Below, in pieces: positions 11,173-23,955 of a stretch of DNA of 64,000 nucleotides. Under the pieces are notes generated by a model, which was given only the letters and a program-made list of their open reading frames with translations, had not been told where the DNA came from and did not search any database. Both the position numbers and the translations under genes were made by a program. The stretch lies in contig CM043950.1 in assembly GCA_014529385.2 (NCBI GenBank), positions 76,644,435 to 76,708,434 on the forward strand, written 5' to 3'. Within the stretch, counting starts at the first letter, position 1. Every line of letters begins with the position of its first letter. Origin of the DNA: Adiantum capillus-veneris. Its lineage: Eukaryota > Streptophyta > Polypodiopsida > Polypodiales > Pteridaceae.

Positions 11173-12940
11173 GGGAGTCCCCCTATTAGAATTATTTATA
11201 TGTCTAATTGGTAAGATAACTAAGAAAACTTACTTGTTTCTTCTAATATGCAAATGAGGTGGCTCTAACTTATTCCTTTGAGTCATCAATGTGGGGTCAA
11301 GAGAGGAATTATTTTTGGTGAAAAGAGTTAAAATTGGAGAGAAAAGAGACTGAGAGTGAGTGAAAGTAAGAGAGAATGCATCTCATTATTTGTACATACT
11401 TTAATGTGAAGTGCTTTAGTTATTAGGGCTAGTTGTTATTTATGTTGGTAGTTAGTAGGATGCGTTAGAATTACATGGCATCTGCACTCAAGGTGCATTA
11501 CATGATTTATACAATGATAAAAAGTAAGGAAATGATGAGAATATACACAAATTGATGAAAACCACAAGATGGAAAGGGAATTTTCCACCTATCTCCTACA
11601 ATGAATGAAGCGGTTGTAGAACTCTGTTGGTGTAGTTTTTGTGACCATGAAAAAGTTGAATTTTTCATGATCAAACTCCTCCTTTTTCTGAGCTTGAGCT
11701 TGGTTATTTGCTGTTTTTTTTCTCTTTTTGTGAAAGGATGAAGAAGTTATGGTAATATGAGTTTGATTCTAGAGAGAGAAATTGAGCTATATGTGTATAG
11801 AGATGATAATTTTTGAGCTATGGAGTAATGGAGAGATGGAAATGGTGGAGAAGATGAAAGAAGGTATGAAAGGTGCATGTTTTGGTGATTGAGGAGGATG
11901 ATGAGTGTGTGGGCATGTGTGGAGTGTGGAAAAGGTAGAAATGAAGCTAGCTCTAATTGAGTGTGTGAAATAGGCAGATTGAGGTCCACAAAAAAATTGG
12001 AAACAATACCCAAATGAGGTCAAAAATTCCAAAATTATTTGAGAACACTTTTAGAATTATGTGTCAACATTTTATGTTGAGCACTCTTTGGTAATTAATT
12101 TTTAAAAATTAGCAAAAATATATTTTTTTTTTCCCTAAAAAAGTCATTGAATGGGTCCCTTCTTTGTTTTGATTCCCTTTAGCCTTCAAGAGAGTGACCC
12201 CTCATGCCTAGTGACAAAGGGCTACTAAGATAATAATAACCACATGTGGACAAGGATTTTCGACAAATACATGATATGTAAGTGATGAAAAGAAACAAAG
12301 TAGTGTAGAAATAAATCAAGATATCCAGAGTATAATAAAAATATTTTAAAAAGTAAAAAAATAGAAGACACAAGTGACATGATAGTGTCAAAGGAAAGGA
12401 TCCTCCCTTGATATTATTTGTGCAGATAATAAAAGAGTATGTAAAATGTGAAGAGATTTGAGTGATAGTAAGTGACAGGAGGGATAGAAGTCATTCTTAT
12501 GAATAGTAAAATGTGAATATTTCTCATGTGGAGAAATTTTATTTATTAAATTGGATTATACACAAGAGGTATGATGATGGGTAAGGATGAATGGCATGAA
12601 TTTTTGGTTTGATAAATCACACGCCTAATTAATTACATAATTAATTAAAGGTATTTATAAAAATAGATGAAATACATGAGAAAATATTTCTACATATGTC
12701 CTTGGATAAAAGTAGATTATGTACACATATATGTCATAATATAGATCCACTTAGATTTTTGGGCTCTGCTAGCTAATAAGCTAGAAAAGGATTTTAGAAA
12801 AAATACGAGAAAAAGATCCCTAACACACGCATGCCTATGTACAGTGAAAGGGTGAGGATAACCACAATGTTTGAGTGATTTTGATAGGGTGAGGTAGCTC
12901 ACTATGGCAGTTACAGAGAGCCAAGGAAATGGCTATCATT
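11173..12940. other. AT-rich stretch, possible LTR (U3) of the - strand gypsy remnant
   Basis: AT-rich with GA-rich pieces (11340-11380, 11760-11980) and an AT palindromic segment near 12627-12650 (TAATTAATTACATAATTAATTA). It lies directly downstream (- strand) of the gypsy integrase C-terminus and a purine tract, so much of it may be a long LTR. No coding signal. Confidence 0.35.
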
Positions 12941-12942
12941 AG

Positions 12943-14003
12943 ATCTCCCCCTGGATGATGATACACTCATGTACCATCAAAAGGCATATTTTCCAATGGG
13001 AGTGGTTTCACTTTTGCTGCCTCAAACAAATATTCACTTTGTAGCTCTTCTTCACCTTGTGTGATACAAACCAAGCTACAAGACTTACATGATGATATAT
13101 CTTTGTGGTGATGCTCTTGTAGATTCTTTGGTAGGGTGAGACTCAGGTAGGGCTTTAGTCGGTACCCATTCATCTCTTAGGATGCTCCTTGCCATCTAAA
13201 TCCATGAGCTGAAAATAACTTGAATTAAATGATTTTTTTACCGCTTTTGGGCCTTGCCATCTAGTGTTAAATTTGGCATCAAGCCCATTGTCAAGTCGAT
13301 TGTCATACCTTAACACCATTCCACCTTCCTTGAAACCCTTTTCCTTGACCTGATTTGAAGCTTCTCCTTTGCTTGTATAGCCTTCCTCTTGTAGCACTCA
13401 TAAGATGCTTCCTTCTTCCACTCAAGCGCAACCAAGGTAAGAAGTCGATCCATCCATGCTTTTTCATTATCTTGTGCCCCTTTGCTCTGAAGCCACATTG
13501 TTGAAATGTTGAGCTCAACTGGTTCCAAATACTCTTAACCATACACCAAGTGAATGGTTTGAACTGTGTGGCCTCCTTGTTTGTGGTTTGATATGCCCCC
13601 AATGCTCCATCCAAGAATTCATCCCATAACTTTGTTTTGTTTTTCACCATCTTTCTAATAATGCCTACAATGGCACCATTAGCTTTTTCTACTAAACCAT
13701 TTGACTCTCGATAGTAGGGTGTGCTATGAAGATGTAAAATGTGAAGCTCTTCACAAACTTCCATGAGTAGACCCTTCCTAGACCCTGGACCATTATCAGA
13801 AGTAATTTTCAAAGGTGTGCCAAATCTACAATAGATGTGAGTGTAGAAAAACTTTCTCACCGTTCTCTCATTTACCTTACCACACTTTGTGCTTCTACCC
13901 ACCTAGTCATATAGTCTACTGACACAAAAATGTAGAGTTTACCATTTTGTTTCTAGTCAGAGGACCCATAGCATCAATGGCCCACTTTTTGAAGGGTCCA
14001 CAT
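12943..14003 (-). pseudogene. Ty3/gypsy integrase, C-terminal region and 3' end
   Basis: On the - strand: KKWAIDAMGP (about 13985), YIFVSVDYMTRWVEA (about 13930), GTPLKITSDNGPG (13820), then STPYYRESNGLVEKANG (13715) with the second Asp and the Glu of the D,D-35-E triad. GALGAYQTTNKEATQF follows (13590), then the post-core segment RWQGPKAVKKSFNSSYFQL and MNGYRLKPY (13260-13165). Integrase joins element cDNA to chromosomal DNA. The frame shifts around 13500 and 13300. Past the stop, the - strand reads CATCCAGGGGGAGATC near 12945, a probable polypurine tract. RT and protease are absent: the copy ends abruptly at about 14003, where a second gypsy remnant begins on the opposite strand. Confidence 0.85.
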
Positions 14004-14017
14004 TAGGGACAATTTGG

Positions 14018-14667
14018 ATGAAAAAAGGGTTGTGTAAGGATTTAAAAAGGGGCAATGGAGAGTTGGTAGATCTTGACAAAGATGACCTGGACACATGGAA
14101 AGACTTGGGAATCAGAGTTGCCGTGTGCATTATGAACCTACAAAACTACTATCAAAACGAGCACATGATTTTTCCTTACAACTTGGTTTATGGCAAGGAA
14201 GTTTTATTTTTTTTGTCATTGGAAAATGAAGATCAAACAAATGCCTGGTAGAAAAGGTTGTTGGATTTACAATGTTTGCAATTGGACAGAGTTCTAGCTT
14301 TGAGCTACTATGACAAAGTGTCAAAGAAGGCTCAGCTAAAAGACAATGAATACGTAGAGGACAAGAAAATTGAAAAGAGTGATTTGGTGTTGTGATACAA
14401 TAGTAAGCTCGATAATATTTTTCAGAAGAAGTTTCAAATTAAATGGGAAGGTCCTTTTACTATTGTCAAGAAGTTTGATAATGGCATATATCAGTTGGCT
14501 GATTTGAGTGGTGCACAGCATAAATATTGTGTTAATGATTACAGATTGAAGAAATATCTGGCATGTTTAGTGACAATTGTGACAAATGAGATGCTATCGA
14601 TAAAGGAAGATAGTGTGGAGACATCTGAGGATGTTGATGAGGTTTCTGGGGATGAGATGCAGTAGTT
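14018..14667 (+). pseudogene. Second Ty3/gypsy integrase C-terminal remnant, opposite orientation
   Basis: The + strand reads EHMIFPYNLVYGKEVLF (14160-14215). After a stop it reads QLDRVLALSYYDKVSKKAQ (about 14280), SDLVLXYNSKLDNIFQKKF (14370) and IKWEGPFTIVKKFDNGIYQL, then DLSGAQHKYCVNDYRLKKY (14440-14560). These are the P-NLVYG loop and the C-terminal WEGPF-x-VxK / G-YxL-DLxG strands of plant gypsy integrases. Stops at 14250 and 14395 disable it. Sequence identity to the - strand copy at 13 kb is low, so the two are different element families. Confidence 0.8.
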
Positions 14668-14714
14668 GTTCACCCTAAGAACCTCTACTTGTCATGAATG
14701 ATCAAGCAGGCAAA

Positions 14715-14729
14715 GGGGGGGGGGGGGGG
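14715..14729 (+). repeat. Poly-G run, probably an expanded polypurine tract
   Basis: CAAA followed by 15 G, then CTGGCAAGC. It lies about 50 bases past the stop of the integrase tail, where a polypurine tract is expected. The next TG (14731) would be the LTR start. Confidence 0.6.
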
Positions 14730-14730
14730 C

Positions 14731-15900
14731 TGGCAAGCTATGTCAAATTTTTTTTGGATGAGCATAAAGTTACTTAGTCATGCAAAAAAGCTTGCCCACC
14801 AGCCTCATGTATATATGTGTACATAGCCCTGCAAGTTTCGGAAGAGACCATGTAAAAATCCATGTACAAAGGTGTGATTTTTCCAAGAATTAATGCCAAT
14901 GTTTTGGGTTGTTTGACTCCCCAAAATATGGTTTTTAATAAGTATTTTTAGCCGTGCTTTATAGCTCGTGAATCAGACTTGTACATCATGAGTTATGACC
15001 ATCCAAAGCGGGTAGTCTCAATTTAGAAGGTGATTACGAGTGCATGCAACAAGGGCAATTGGGCCAACTTGGGGTCTAAGATTAGAAGTGCTGAAGTTTT
15101 ACATCTTTGGAGATAGTCGAGGTGATGGGCTTCGAGCCATGTGTTACGGTGCGTCATTCGGTAATTGGAGCAGCAAGTTATGCCTCGGGGAGAATTGCCT
15201 GAGAAGTCCTCTTATGCTTTGGGAGAAGCTCGGAAGCTTGAGAAAGTTTCCATATGGCATGGGAGTAATCCCACATGAGAAGAGGAAAGGCAAAAGTGGG
15301 CGGTATATAGGGCACTTTGGGAGGCCACTATGGTGTATCAAAGGTGAGAAGAGCTCTCTCAACGCTTGGCTATGGGGGCTCGTGGGCTCATGGGGAGGGA
15401 GATGGAGAATTTTTCACTTTCAACCTGCCTGGATAGGTGCCAGGCCACTCTTTTTGGTCCACTGGCCACTTGCTTCCATCCCATTCCTTGGTCAAAGGGT
15501 CACTGATAGCTCATTTTTCACCCAAAAAAGGCCAAGATTGGACCAATCAAAAGATGCCTGAAGAGAGAACCTTGTCAGCTAAGAAGAGAGAGAAAAATAT
15601 TGGGGATAAAAGATAAGAAAATCCCCATTTTAATAGTTGCAACACCTACACAACTTCCAGGGAGCTCATTTTTTAGCAAGAAAAAAGACACCTCCATATT
15701 TGAGCGGCCATAACTTCTTCATATATATTTTTTTGCCTATGGATACTCTACGGACAATCTCCACAAGACAAGATTCTTCATGATGTTCTTTGGTTTTCCT
15801 GATTTTGAGTGTGCTCCATGCTTGGAGGGGTTTTCATAAATCTCTACAGGTATTTACCACAGGTGTTTTCGGTCGTGCAATAGTTCTTCGTTTCGATGGT
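14731..15900 (+). repeat. Candidate 3' LTR region of the + strand gypsy remnant
   Basis: Non-coding sequence following the purine tract. Only short frames are present (15040-15561 is open for 173 codons but has no domain I know). The right boundary is unknown. The unusual GC content at 15040-15480 against AT-rich flanks may mark another insertion. Confidence 0.3.
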
Positions 15901-16049
15901 GTGGCTCATGCAAGCCTATAGAGGCATTCATTTTCCTTCCCGTTTGCACGCTAAAAACGTGATTACAAGGGTTTCTTGTGACAATTTTCTAGGCTATATG
16001 TTCTAGTTATGCTAGCAGCATACTGCCTCAAATCATTGTGGGGGAGGGG

Positions 16050-17721
<1,672 letters not shown>

Positions 17722-17817
17722 GGAATCTCCCTCACCCCCAGTGTTCCGGGCTGGAATAGGCGAGGCTGAGGCCGAGCCTGTTCCCTGTCCCGGAACAGTG
17801 GGGGTGAGGGCGATTCC
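17722..17817. repeat. Foldback, 29-bp arms plus inner stem
   Basis: The left arm (17722-17750) opens GGAATCTCCCTCACCCC. The right arm (17789-17817) is its reverse complement with two mismatches. Inside, GGAATAGGC (17753-17761) pairs with GCCTGTTCC (17776-17784) allowing one G-U, so the whole 96 bases fold into one nearly continuous stem with a short loop. GC content is far above the surroundings. The length and pairing resemble a plant miRNA precursor. A short inverted-repeat transposon is the alternative. Confidence 0.8.
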
Positions 17818-18490
17818 CATCCGTCATGCATTTGTCATGTTCACTGTTAGAATGCTAATGCAATGGACAGTTGAGATTGCTTGATGCGCTGGAATACACA
17901 GGCCCAAGGCATGACGGCCTATGCAATAGGGTCATCGGAGGGGGGATCTTGGTTGAGCGGCTTCCTCTCTTGCCTCAGTAGTGGCACCATACCCCTTTGT
18001 TTTAAAAATGGGGCGGCAAGGTAGTCTCCTACATTTGGGAGGAAACAATGATGCTGCAATGAGAATGATGCAACGGTGGGAGTTAGCGAACATCTTGTTG
18101 TCGATAGGGGAGCTGCCCTTGGTGGAGTGAGCACCTTCCATTGAGTGGCATGGTTGGATTTACCAAGAGTCTTCCACTCTTCATTGGCCATGGGTAATGA
18201 CATCTAGTGAAGAGAGGGCCTGAAAAATCTAGTCAAAGAGCACTGCTAGTGTAGCCTTGACGGGTTCACTCAGAAGAAGTCATATATATCATGTGCGCTC
18301 AAAGGTTTTTTTTAAAAATTGCTATAATATCACACTCTGCTCTTATAAAACAACCGCTTTTTTTTTATAAACTTATGGATTTTTTTTCAAAATGCAATAA
18401 AAAATGTAACCTATTGATTTCTAAGAAATTTGCCCAATAAAGAATCCCTTTTTTTGAACTAAGATGCTATCCTTACGTTTATTGGGATAA
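17818..18490. other. No recognised gene
   Basis: The open - strand frame 17919-18203 (94 codons) has no recognisable domain. The rest is AT-rich with T-runs. Confidence 0.3.
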
Positions 18491-18491
18491 G

Positions 18492-18534
<43 letters not shown>

Positions 18535-18538
18535 CCCC
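18492..18538. repeat. Poly-C tract (40 C, then T and 6 C)
   Basis: Forty consecutive C residues from 18492 to 18531, then TCCCCCC. It is the longest homopolymer in the window. Confidence 0.95.
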
Positions 18539-18539
18539 A

Positions 18540-19049
18540 CCCCACCCCAATCTCTGGCATGGCATTTAGGTGGCTCCTCATGCTCCATTCAAACATGTCC
18601 AGTTCTTGAGTAGCTTAGTGCTTGTGAGTGGAGGCTGGCCTGATGACTCTCCTCTTTGCGGGCTCATGCTCCCGCTGGTTTGAATTTTATGATTGGGCAC
18701 TCTAGTGCCTTGGGTGATGGTGCATAGCTTGCGGTCATTCACCAACAAACATCCAAAGGCAAGGTGGCAACTCCCATGGCTTGGCGGCAACCCGTCGGTG
18801 TTATTCTCTTGTTTGTTGTCTATGACTTGGGGGGCTCATAAAATAGCCTAGTTACTCGTGGTAAGGTGGCTCCTTTGTTAGCAAGTCATTTTGGTGTGTT
18901 GGGGTGGCTCCTTTCTTAGCCGATCAGATTGGATTATTGTATTGATGATGTCCTGCTGGGTTTGACAATGCATTTTATTTTAATTTCTTTCTAGTATGGA
19001 TATATTAAAAAACACTTTTTCTAAGTATTGCCAAAAAGAAAAAATGATG
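18540..19049. other. No recognised gene
   Basis: Repeated phrases GGTGGCTCCT (18569, 18864, 18903) suggest a decayed short repeat. No conserved reading frame. Confidence 0.3.
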
Positions 19050-19310
19050 TCAACGAGTGCTAGCTCAGTTAATATAGTCATTGCTCATGAGTTCAAAGGT
19101 GGAGGGTTCAACACCCCTTGACTGCTCGAAGACATGTTCTAGCCCTTAAGGGGTGTTTCCCATGTGGTTTAGCCAACCTTATCTTGATGAGAGGACTCGC
19201 CTCAAGAGTCCAGGATGCCTCCCTAAGTGTTGGGTGTGTGTGTTGTAATTTCAAAGTTGTACGTAATTCTCAAAGAACAAAAGGATGCTTCTACATTGGT
19301 GTAGCATAAT
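19050..19310 (+). repeat. Candidate tRNA-derived SINE
   Basis: The head carries an A-box-like TAGCTCAGTTAA (19061-19072) and, 43 bases on, a B-box-like GGGTTCAACACC (19104-19115). This is the spacing of an internal RNA polymerase III promoter. It does not fold as an intact tRNA: the A box lacks the usual GG and the acceptor arms are missing. The tRNA-unrelated body would run through about 19310. No clear target-site duplication or A-tail was found, so the right edge is approximate. Confidence 0.5.
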
Positions 19311-19520
19311 AGACACAATTGAGAAGAGATTTCTAGTATAGTGTGTGACCTTTTTAGCTACCTAGTTATAAGGCTTCATTCAAGTTCTTGTTCTCTCCAA
19401 TCGCAACCCAAATAAATAAAGCAGTCTTTGGTACCGAGAACCAAAAATACATAGCGCAACCATCCATAAGAAGTTTTGGACAATTTCTCACAATAATTTC
19501 CACATTGTGACTTACCTCGA

Positions 19521-19637
19521 CATCATGAGCTTTTGTGAGGGAGGCATTGCATATCTAGCTAGGTATGATTGGGGACAGGGCCCCCCCAATCGTACCTACC
19601 TAGTTATGCGGTGCCTCTGGAACAGAAGCTTATGATG
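19521..19637. repeat. Long foldback, two 54-bp arms with a 9-nt loop
   Basis: The left arm (19521-19574) runs from CATCATGAGCTTTTGTG to TAGGTATGATTGGGG. The right arm (19584-19637) is its reverse complement over the full 54 bases with about 11 mismatches, several of them wobble-compatible, and no indel. The loop is ACAGGGCCC. The inner 26 pairs have three mismatches. Size, near-perfect register and tight loop fit a plant miRNA precursor better than a random repeat. The right arm contains ATGCGGTGCCTCT, which loosely resembles the 5' part of miR408, but the 3' half differs. Confidence 0.75.
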
Positions 19638-19790
19638 TTATAAATTGTATGAAAACCACTCACAAAGACTCCGTTTTCCTACATGAGAAAAATTCTAAAT
19701 CTTCTTGTGATCAATAAAAGAAGACTGCAATTCGGCCTCTCGCTCTCCTCTATGTGTATGTGTGTGTGGAATAGTGTGTGTATGGCATCA
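19638..19790. other. Short unique stretch
   Basis: Contains an imperfect GTATGTGTGTGTGG segment near 19755. No gene. Confidence 0.3.
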
Positions 19791-21270
19791 CTTGCAATGA
19801 TTTGATTGCAGGATATGCCCAACATGGATGCGGCAATGAAAAGCTCTGTTGTTTTCACCAGATGCATGGGGAATTAGAATTAGGCCTCTTTTCAGATTTT
19901 ACGAGAGCATGAAAAGTTCTTGATGAGCTAATTTGTGTCCAAACTGTCGTCTCTTAGAACATGTTACAAAGTTTTTGATGAGCTTCGTGGCGGAAACCAG
20001 TTCTCTTCGAGCAAGTTGATTGCAATGTATGCCCTAACATGGATGTGGCAAGGAGACTTTGAGCTGTTTTCACCAGATTCCACTCAGATGAAATCACCAA
20101 TGCTTGCATTGGGAAGGCATGTGGCCGTAGAAAATACCTATGGCTAGTGAAGAGTTGTGTCAAGAAGTCATTGCCTGTTGCGCTAATTCCTCTGTGGAAT
20201 GTCATCAGTTGGCACATGTTGATTGCATGATATGCTAACAATGACAGTGCATTTGTTAAGCAGATAGAAGGAAAGCCTTTCTCCAAATGCAATCACCTTT
20301 GCTTGCACCTAATTTAAGGCATGTGGTCTTAGGAAACGTTGCTCATGACAGAAGTGATGCAGAGATTCCTATTCTAGAACTAGTGGAGAGGTGGGGCTTC
20401 GTTTGATATGTGTAGATGTGGTGCCCTTACAAAAGCTGAGTATTTGGAGTGCCCACCATGGTTGTTGCAAGGAAGGTTAAACCATATGCGAACTGACGTT
20501 TTCTCGCCATACGAAGTCTCTTGGAGTGCTTTTAAAGGAGGATATGCCCAACATTGCCGAGGAAGACTATTTTTGTTGAAAGCAACACGCGGGCACCTCC
20601 CCAACGGTAGTCATTTTGTTGGGTAAGGGCTAGGTGCTTTTTGATATAGCATGAGGGAAGAATATCACATTATCTTAGACAAAGAGCGCTAGGCTTGCAT
20701 AGTTTGACCTTTTCTAAATTGCAAGGCATTTTGCTTTAAGAATATACACGCCGATGTATCATCATATCATTTTCCAATTGTTTTGGCTTCTTGAAAGCCA
20801 ACGGCCTCACACAAGGACTTCATATGGGTGAGAATCCACCATGAGATTGCTAGTTAGGGAATGATGGAGAAACATGTTGTGCTTGACAATGATTCGGTCA
20901 AATCTATATTCCAGTTTGGTGCCCTCACAAACGCACACAAAATTCTCGAGTTTTTAATGCTAATGCTTGGATCACATTGATTTCAGGATATCCCCAACAT
21001 GGTTGCGGCAAGGAAGCCTTGGGTTATTGTAACTAGACAAAGTCTCTAGGAGTGCGCTTCTGACCATACTTAAAGCTTGCCCAAGTTAGTAGGTAGATAG
21101 CTGGGTTATTTGAGCATATTGGTGAATGTGTATGGTAGATGTGGTATTCAAGATTAGGAATGCATGAGAAGTGCTTCATGGATTCTTGTCCGGAATATGT
21201 GATATGCATTGACGTTTGCGAGATGATCTTCCCAACATGGCCGTGCAAAGGGAGCACTAAGCCCTTTTCA
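19791..21270 (+). pseudogene. Degenerate PPR protein gene
   Basis: PPR wording recurs on the + strand at about 19808, 20025, 20540, 20985 and 21226. The DNA phrase GGATATGCCCAACATGG, or a mutated form, encodes GYAQHG-type residues each time. Between repeats one can read KVFDELRGGNQF (19965), KLIAMYA (20013) and PNAITFACT followed by FKACGL (20285-20330). This is the PLS-type PPR pattern (YAxxG, VFDEL, GYAQHGxGKEAL, PNxITF) of plant organellar RNA-binding proteins, which act in mitochondria or plastids. Stops occur in nearly every repeat, so it is long dead. No E or DYW domain is visible. Confidence 0.7.
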
Positions 21271-21394
21271 TTAGATGCAAAGAGGCCTCTCAGAGTTCTT
21301 TGCTTTGGTTGAAATGCATGCTAAATGTCGCAAGAAAAATTTGGGATATTTTGACCGGATGCAAATGCCAAATATTCGAGGTTAGGTTGTAGTC
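21271..21394. other. Possible last PPR remnant
   Basis: AT-rich continuation with GGTTGAAATGCATGC near 21308. No intact motif. Confidence 0.25.
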
Positions 21395-21395
21395 A

Positions 21396-21438
<43 letters not shown>
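21395..21438. repeat. (CT)n microsatellite
   Basis: About 21 CT units with one G interruption. Confidence 0.95.
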
Positions 21439-21902
21439 CCAACCCCAAAACAGCTTCTTGTTCAAGGATAAATGAGTGTGTGTTAGAATATTGAAATGGC
21501 CCAAGCACGAATTAGTAGGCACATTCTAATACAACGAATGACAAGAAGGCATGCGCTACTGTGAGAATACTGAGTGAGAGGAACAATGTGATTCAAGAAT
21601 AAATTTTCCATTTGATACAAATCCTGCTTACTGCAAAAGAAGCATTCTAGTTCATTGATGCTAAGAATGGGAAATGAATGGAATGAGGTAGCGCAGCACC
21701 ACGTGTGTGGTCTTTCCTCCCGTCAAGTACTCGAACTTACGCAGTAGTCACGCCCTGCGCACTACTGAGGTACTCTTTGCACTCACTGCCCCTCTTGCAC
21801 CGTCACGCTTTGATCAATCATTTGCCTTGTATATTGCCCCGCTCCGCTAATATGGATGATAATCTTCTGAGGAACGTCCCAGGAAAAGTAACCCAACACC
21901 AC

Positions 21903-21904
<2 letters not shown>
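21439..21904. other. No recognised gene
   Basis: Unique sequence with no conserved frame. The ACCACGTG repeats at 21700 and 21899 (CACCACGTGTG, CACCACGTGAG) are G-box-like but stand alone. Confidence 0.3.

Positions 21905-21950
<46 letters not shown>
21905..21950. repeat. (GA)n microsatellite
   Basis: About 20 GA units with one AA interruption. Confidence 0.95.
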
Positions 21951-23619
21951 CTCTGAGCTGATGATGAGGATGCAGTATGAATCCTCGCGTACTGTGCTTG
22001 TTAAATTGCTACGCCAGGCTTTGTTTATAAGGAGTAGGAGGAGGAGAGAACGGGATATGAGAGGCTGCGCGCTCCCTCGACGTTGCTTAGCTCTCGCACC
22101 CGCAAAATGCCAATATTAGCGTGCATCAAGTTCTTTCAATAAATTACGTATTTTCTAGACATACTGGTGGCTTCTCAAGTTTATTGGAGAGAATCTAATA
22201 AGATCCCTTACCTAGCCAATCGATATGAAGTAAAATCCTCCACCAAAATCTCAAATACTACGGCGAATTTGATCCTGGGACCTGGACAACCCCAGAGGGG
22301 CATTTGGCCTGAGCCATGCGGACGAGCATCCACGCTGTCAACGACCCAACGCCCAATTTTTAAAGAAAACTAATGAAGCCCCCCCCCCCCCCCCTTTTTC
22401 TCTGTTGCGCGCTCGCTTCCGAGTGCTACTCATGCCACCCCCTCCTCCGGTGTTTACGATCGTCGTGGCTCCGACTCAGCTGTCAGAAACTAACCATGCG
22501 CCATCGCCTGCGCCAAGCCCTGCCCCATCCCTCCTCCTACCTCGCATGCCCGTCTGGTTATGGTATTCAACTTTCGGTTTGAGGGTATCTCGGGTAGATA
22601 CCCACTAATAAAACAATTTGCAAAATCGTGATGACATACTTGTGAAATTCCCTTTTGCATCGATAGGCAATAACTTTGAGCCCTCCAAAGTTGAACAATA
22701 TGGCATGCTAGTCCCATACGTTGCCCAAAGGAGGAAAACATAAAAACTCCCCCCCTCCCCCTTGGGTGGTCCTTGCCGTCGTGCGTCCGTGCCCCTTGCA
22801 ATTGTCCATGCCTTCTGCCACGTATGCGCAGTTTCCCATGCCCCCTCTCTCTCCGTTCTATTCTGCCACCCATCCTCCAATGCACAATCGATCGCATATG
22901 AAATTGCTCTTGGCCGCCTTTTCCTGGGCTTTTTGTTATGCTTCGAGGCATCTATAAAAGATTGCACTTATAATGAATAGTTCCAAAATTGTAGTGACAT
23001 TTTTGGCCCTATCTTTATTATAATAGTCAGAATCTTTGTAGATAATGTTCTGCTCCACAACTTACTTGTATAGGTGCATACCAATCAAAAATCATGTAGG
23101 CAAGTATTCAACTCGCACGAACCTGGCTTTGACTCTACTATAGCAAAGATCGTCCAGTGGGTTTTGGTGCCTATTGTGTCTTCCTTTTTCAATTTTGAAC
23201 CGTACTCGAGGCACTATCCACTCCCCTTTTTCGTTCATGACATCTGCCCCATGAAGGAAAATCGTTGATACATACTGGCTCTTTTTAAGAAAATGATTTT
23301 TAAAAAAAAATCCCTTCCAAGATTCTCTCTTGTCGTTGATTGCATCATCCTCATTACTTACTCTCCTCTACCTAGTCGCTTCCTCTTACCTTGCTCCCCT
23401 ACCTCGCTCTCTCTTTGCCCCTTTGGGATACCTATTGAACACAACACTGGCAATCACGACACCTTTCTCAAATTGCCCTAACCAGCAAATCTCTGTCACC
23501 CATAAAGGTGAAGGCATAGGTGATGGCATATGGAGAAAGGCCTTTCCTTTTCATTTGGAGAAAGGACCTCTCATTGTCAACGAAGAGCATTGTTTCACCC
23601 TTTCTAATTTTTGGATTCA

Positions 23620-23625
<6 letters not shown>
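21951..23625. other. No recognised gene; poly-C at 22379-22394
   Basis: Two C-rich patches (22373-22560 and 22740-22880) lie in otherwise unremarkable sequence. The first opens with a 16-base poly-C run. Frames through them are low-complexity Pro/Arg/Ser text with no domain. AAAATYGTRRTGACAT-type phrases at about 22621 and 22987 suggest a diverged duplication of a ~365-bp segment. Confidence 0.35.

Positions 23626-23663
<38 letters not shown>
23626..23663. repeat. (GA)n microsatellite
   Basis: About 19 GA units. Confidence 0.95.
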
Positions 23664-23665
<2 letters not shown>

Positions 23666-23933
23666 TGGGCAATAAATTAAGGTTTAACACAAGAGGGAGC
23701 AATAGTTTGCGGCTGAGTTGCCATGCAAAGAGAGTGACGGTTTATAGCTCAATCACCATGAACTAGCTTTGATTCTAGTTTTGCTTCAAATTCTGGTGGC
23801 TACGATACAGTTAGACTTTGGAAAAAGAATGAGTGAGTGAATGTAGGGATATTCTGTTTAAACATTTTATTTCTCAAAATCACTGCTACATACTTCAACT
23901 ATTCATTTTTTATGCAAATGATTTTCATAGATA

Positions 23934-23955
23934 AACACACACACACACACACACC
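23934..23955. repeat. (AC)n microsatellite
   Basis: About 11 AC units followed by CCCGGGGAGG. Confidence 0.9.

Noticed and set aside
15040-15561. Host gene in the 173-codon open frame
   Set aside because: No recognisable domain, odd composition, and neighbouring sequence is retroelement remnant. Could not be supported.
19055-19125. Functional tRNA gene
   Set aside because: Boxes are present, but no acceptor stem or anticodon arm pairs, and the A box is non-consensus.
19600-19625. Conserved miR408
   Set aside because: Only the first half of the candidate matches. The 3' half required for miR408 identity is absent.
22373-22980. Proline-rich protein genes
   Set aside because: The frames follow C-rich patches and have equally open overlapping frames on both strands.
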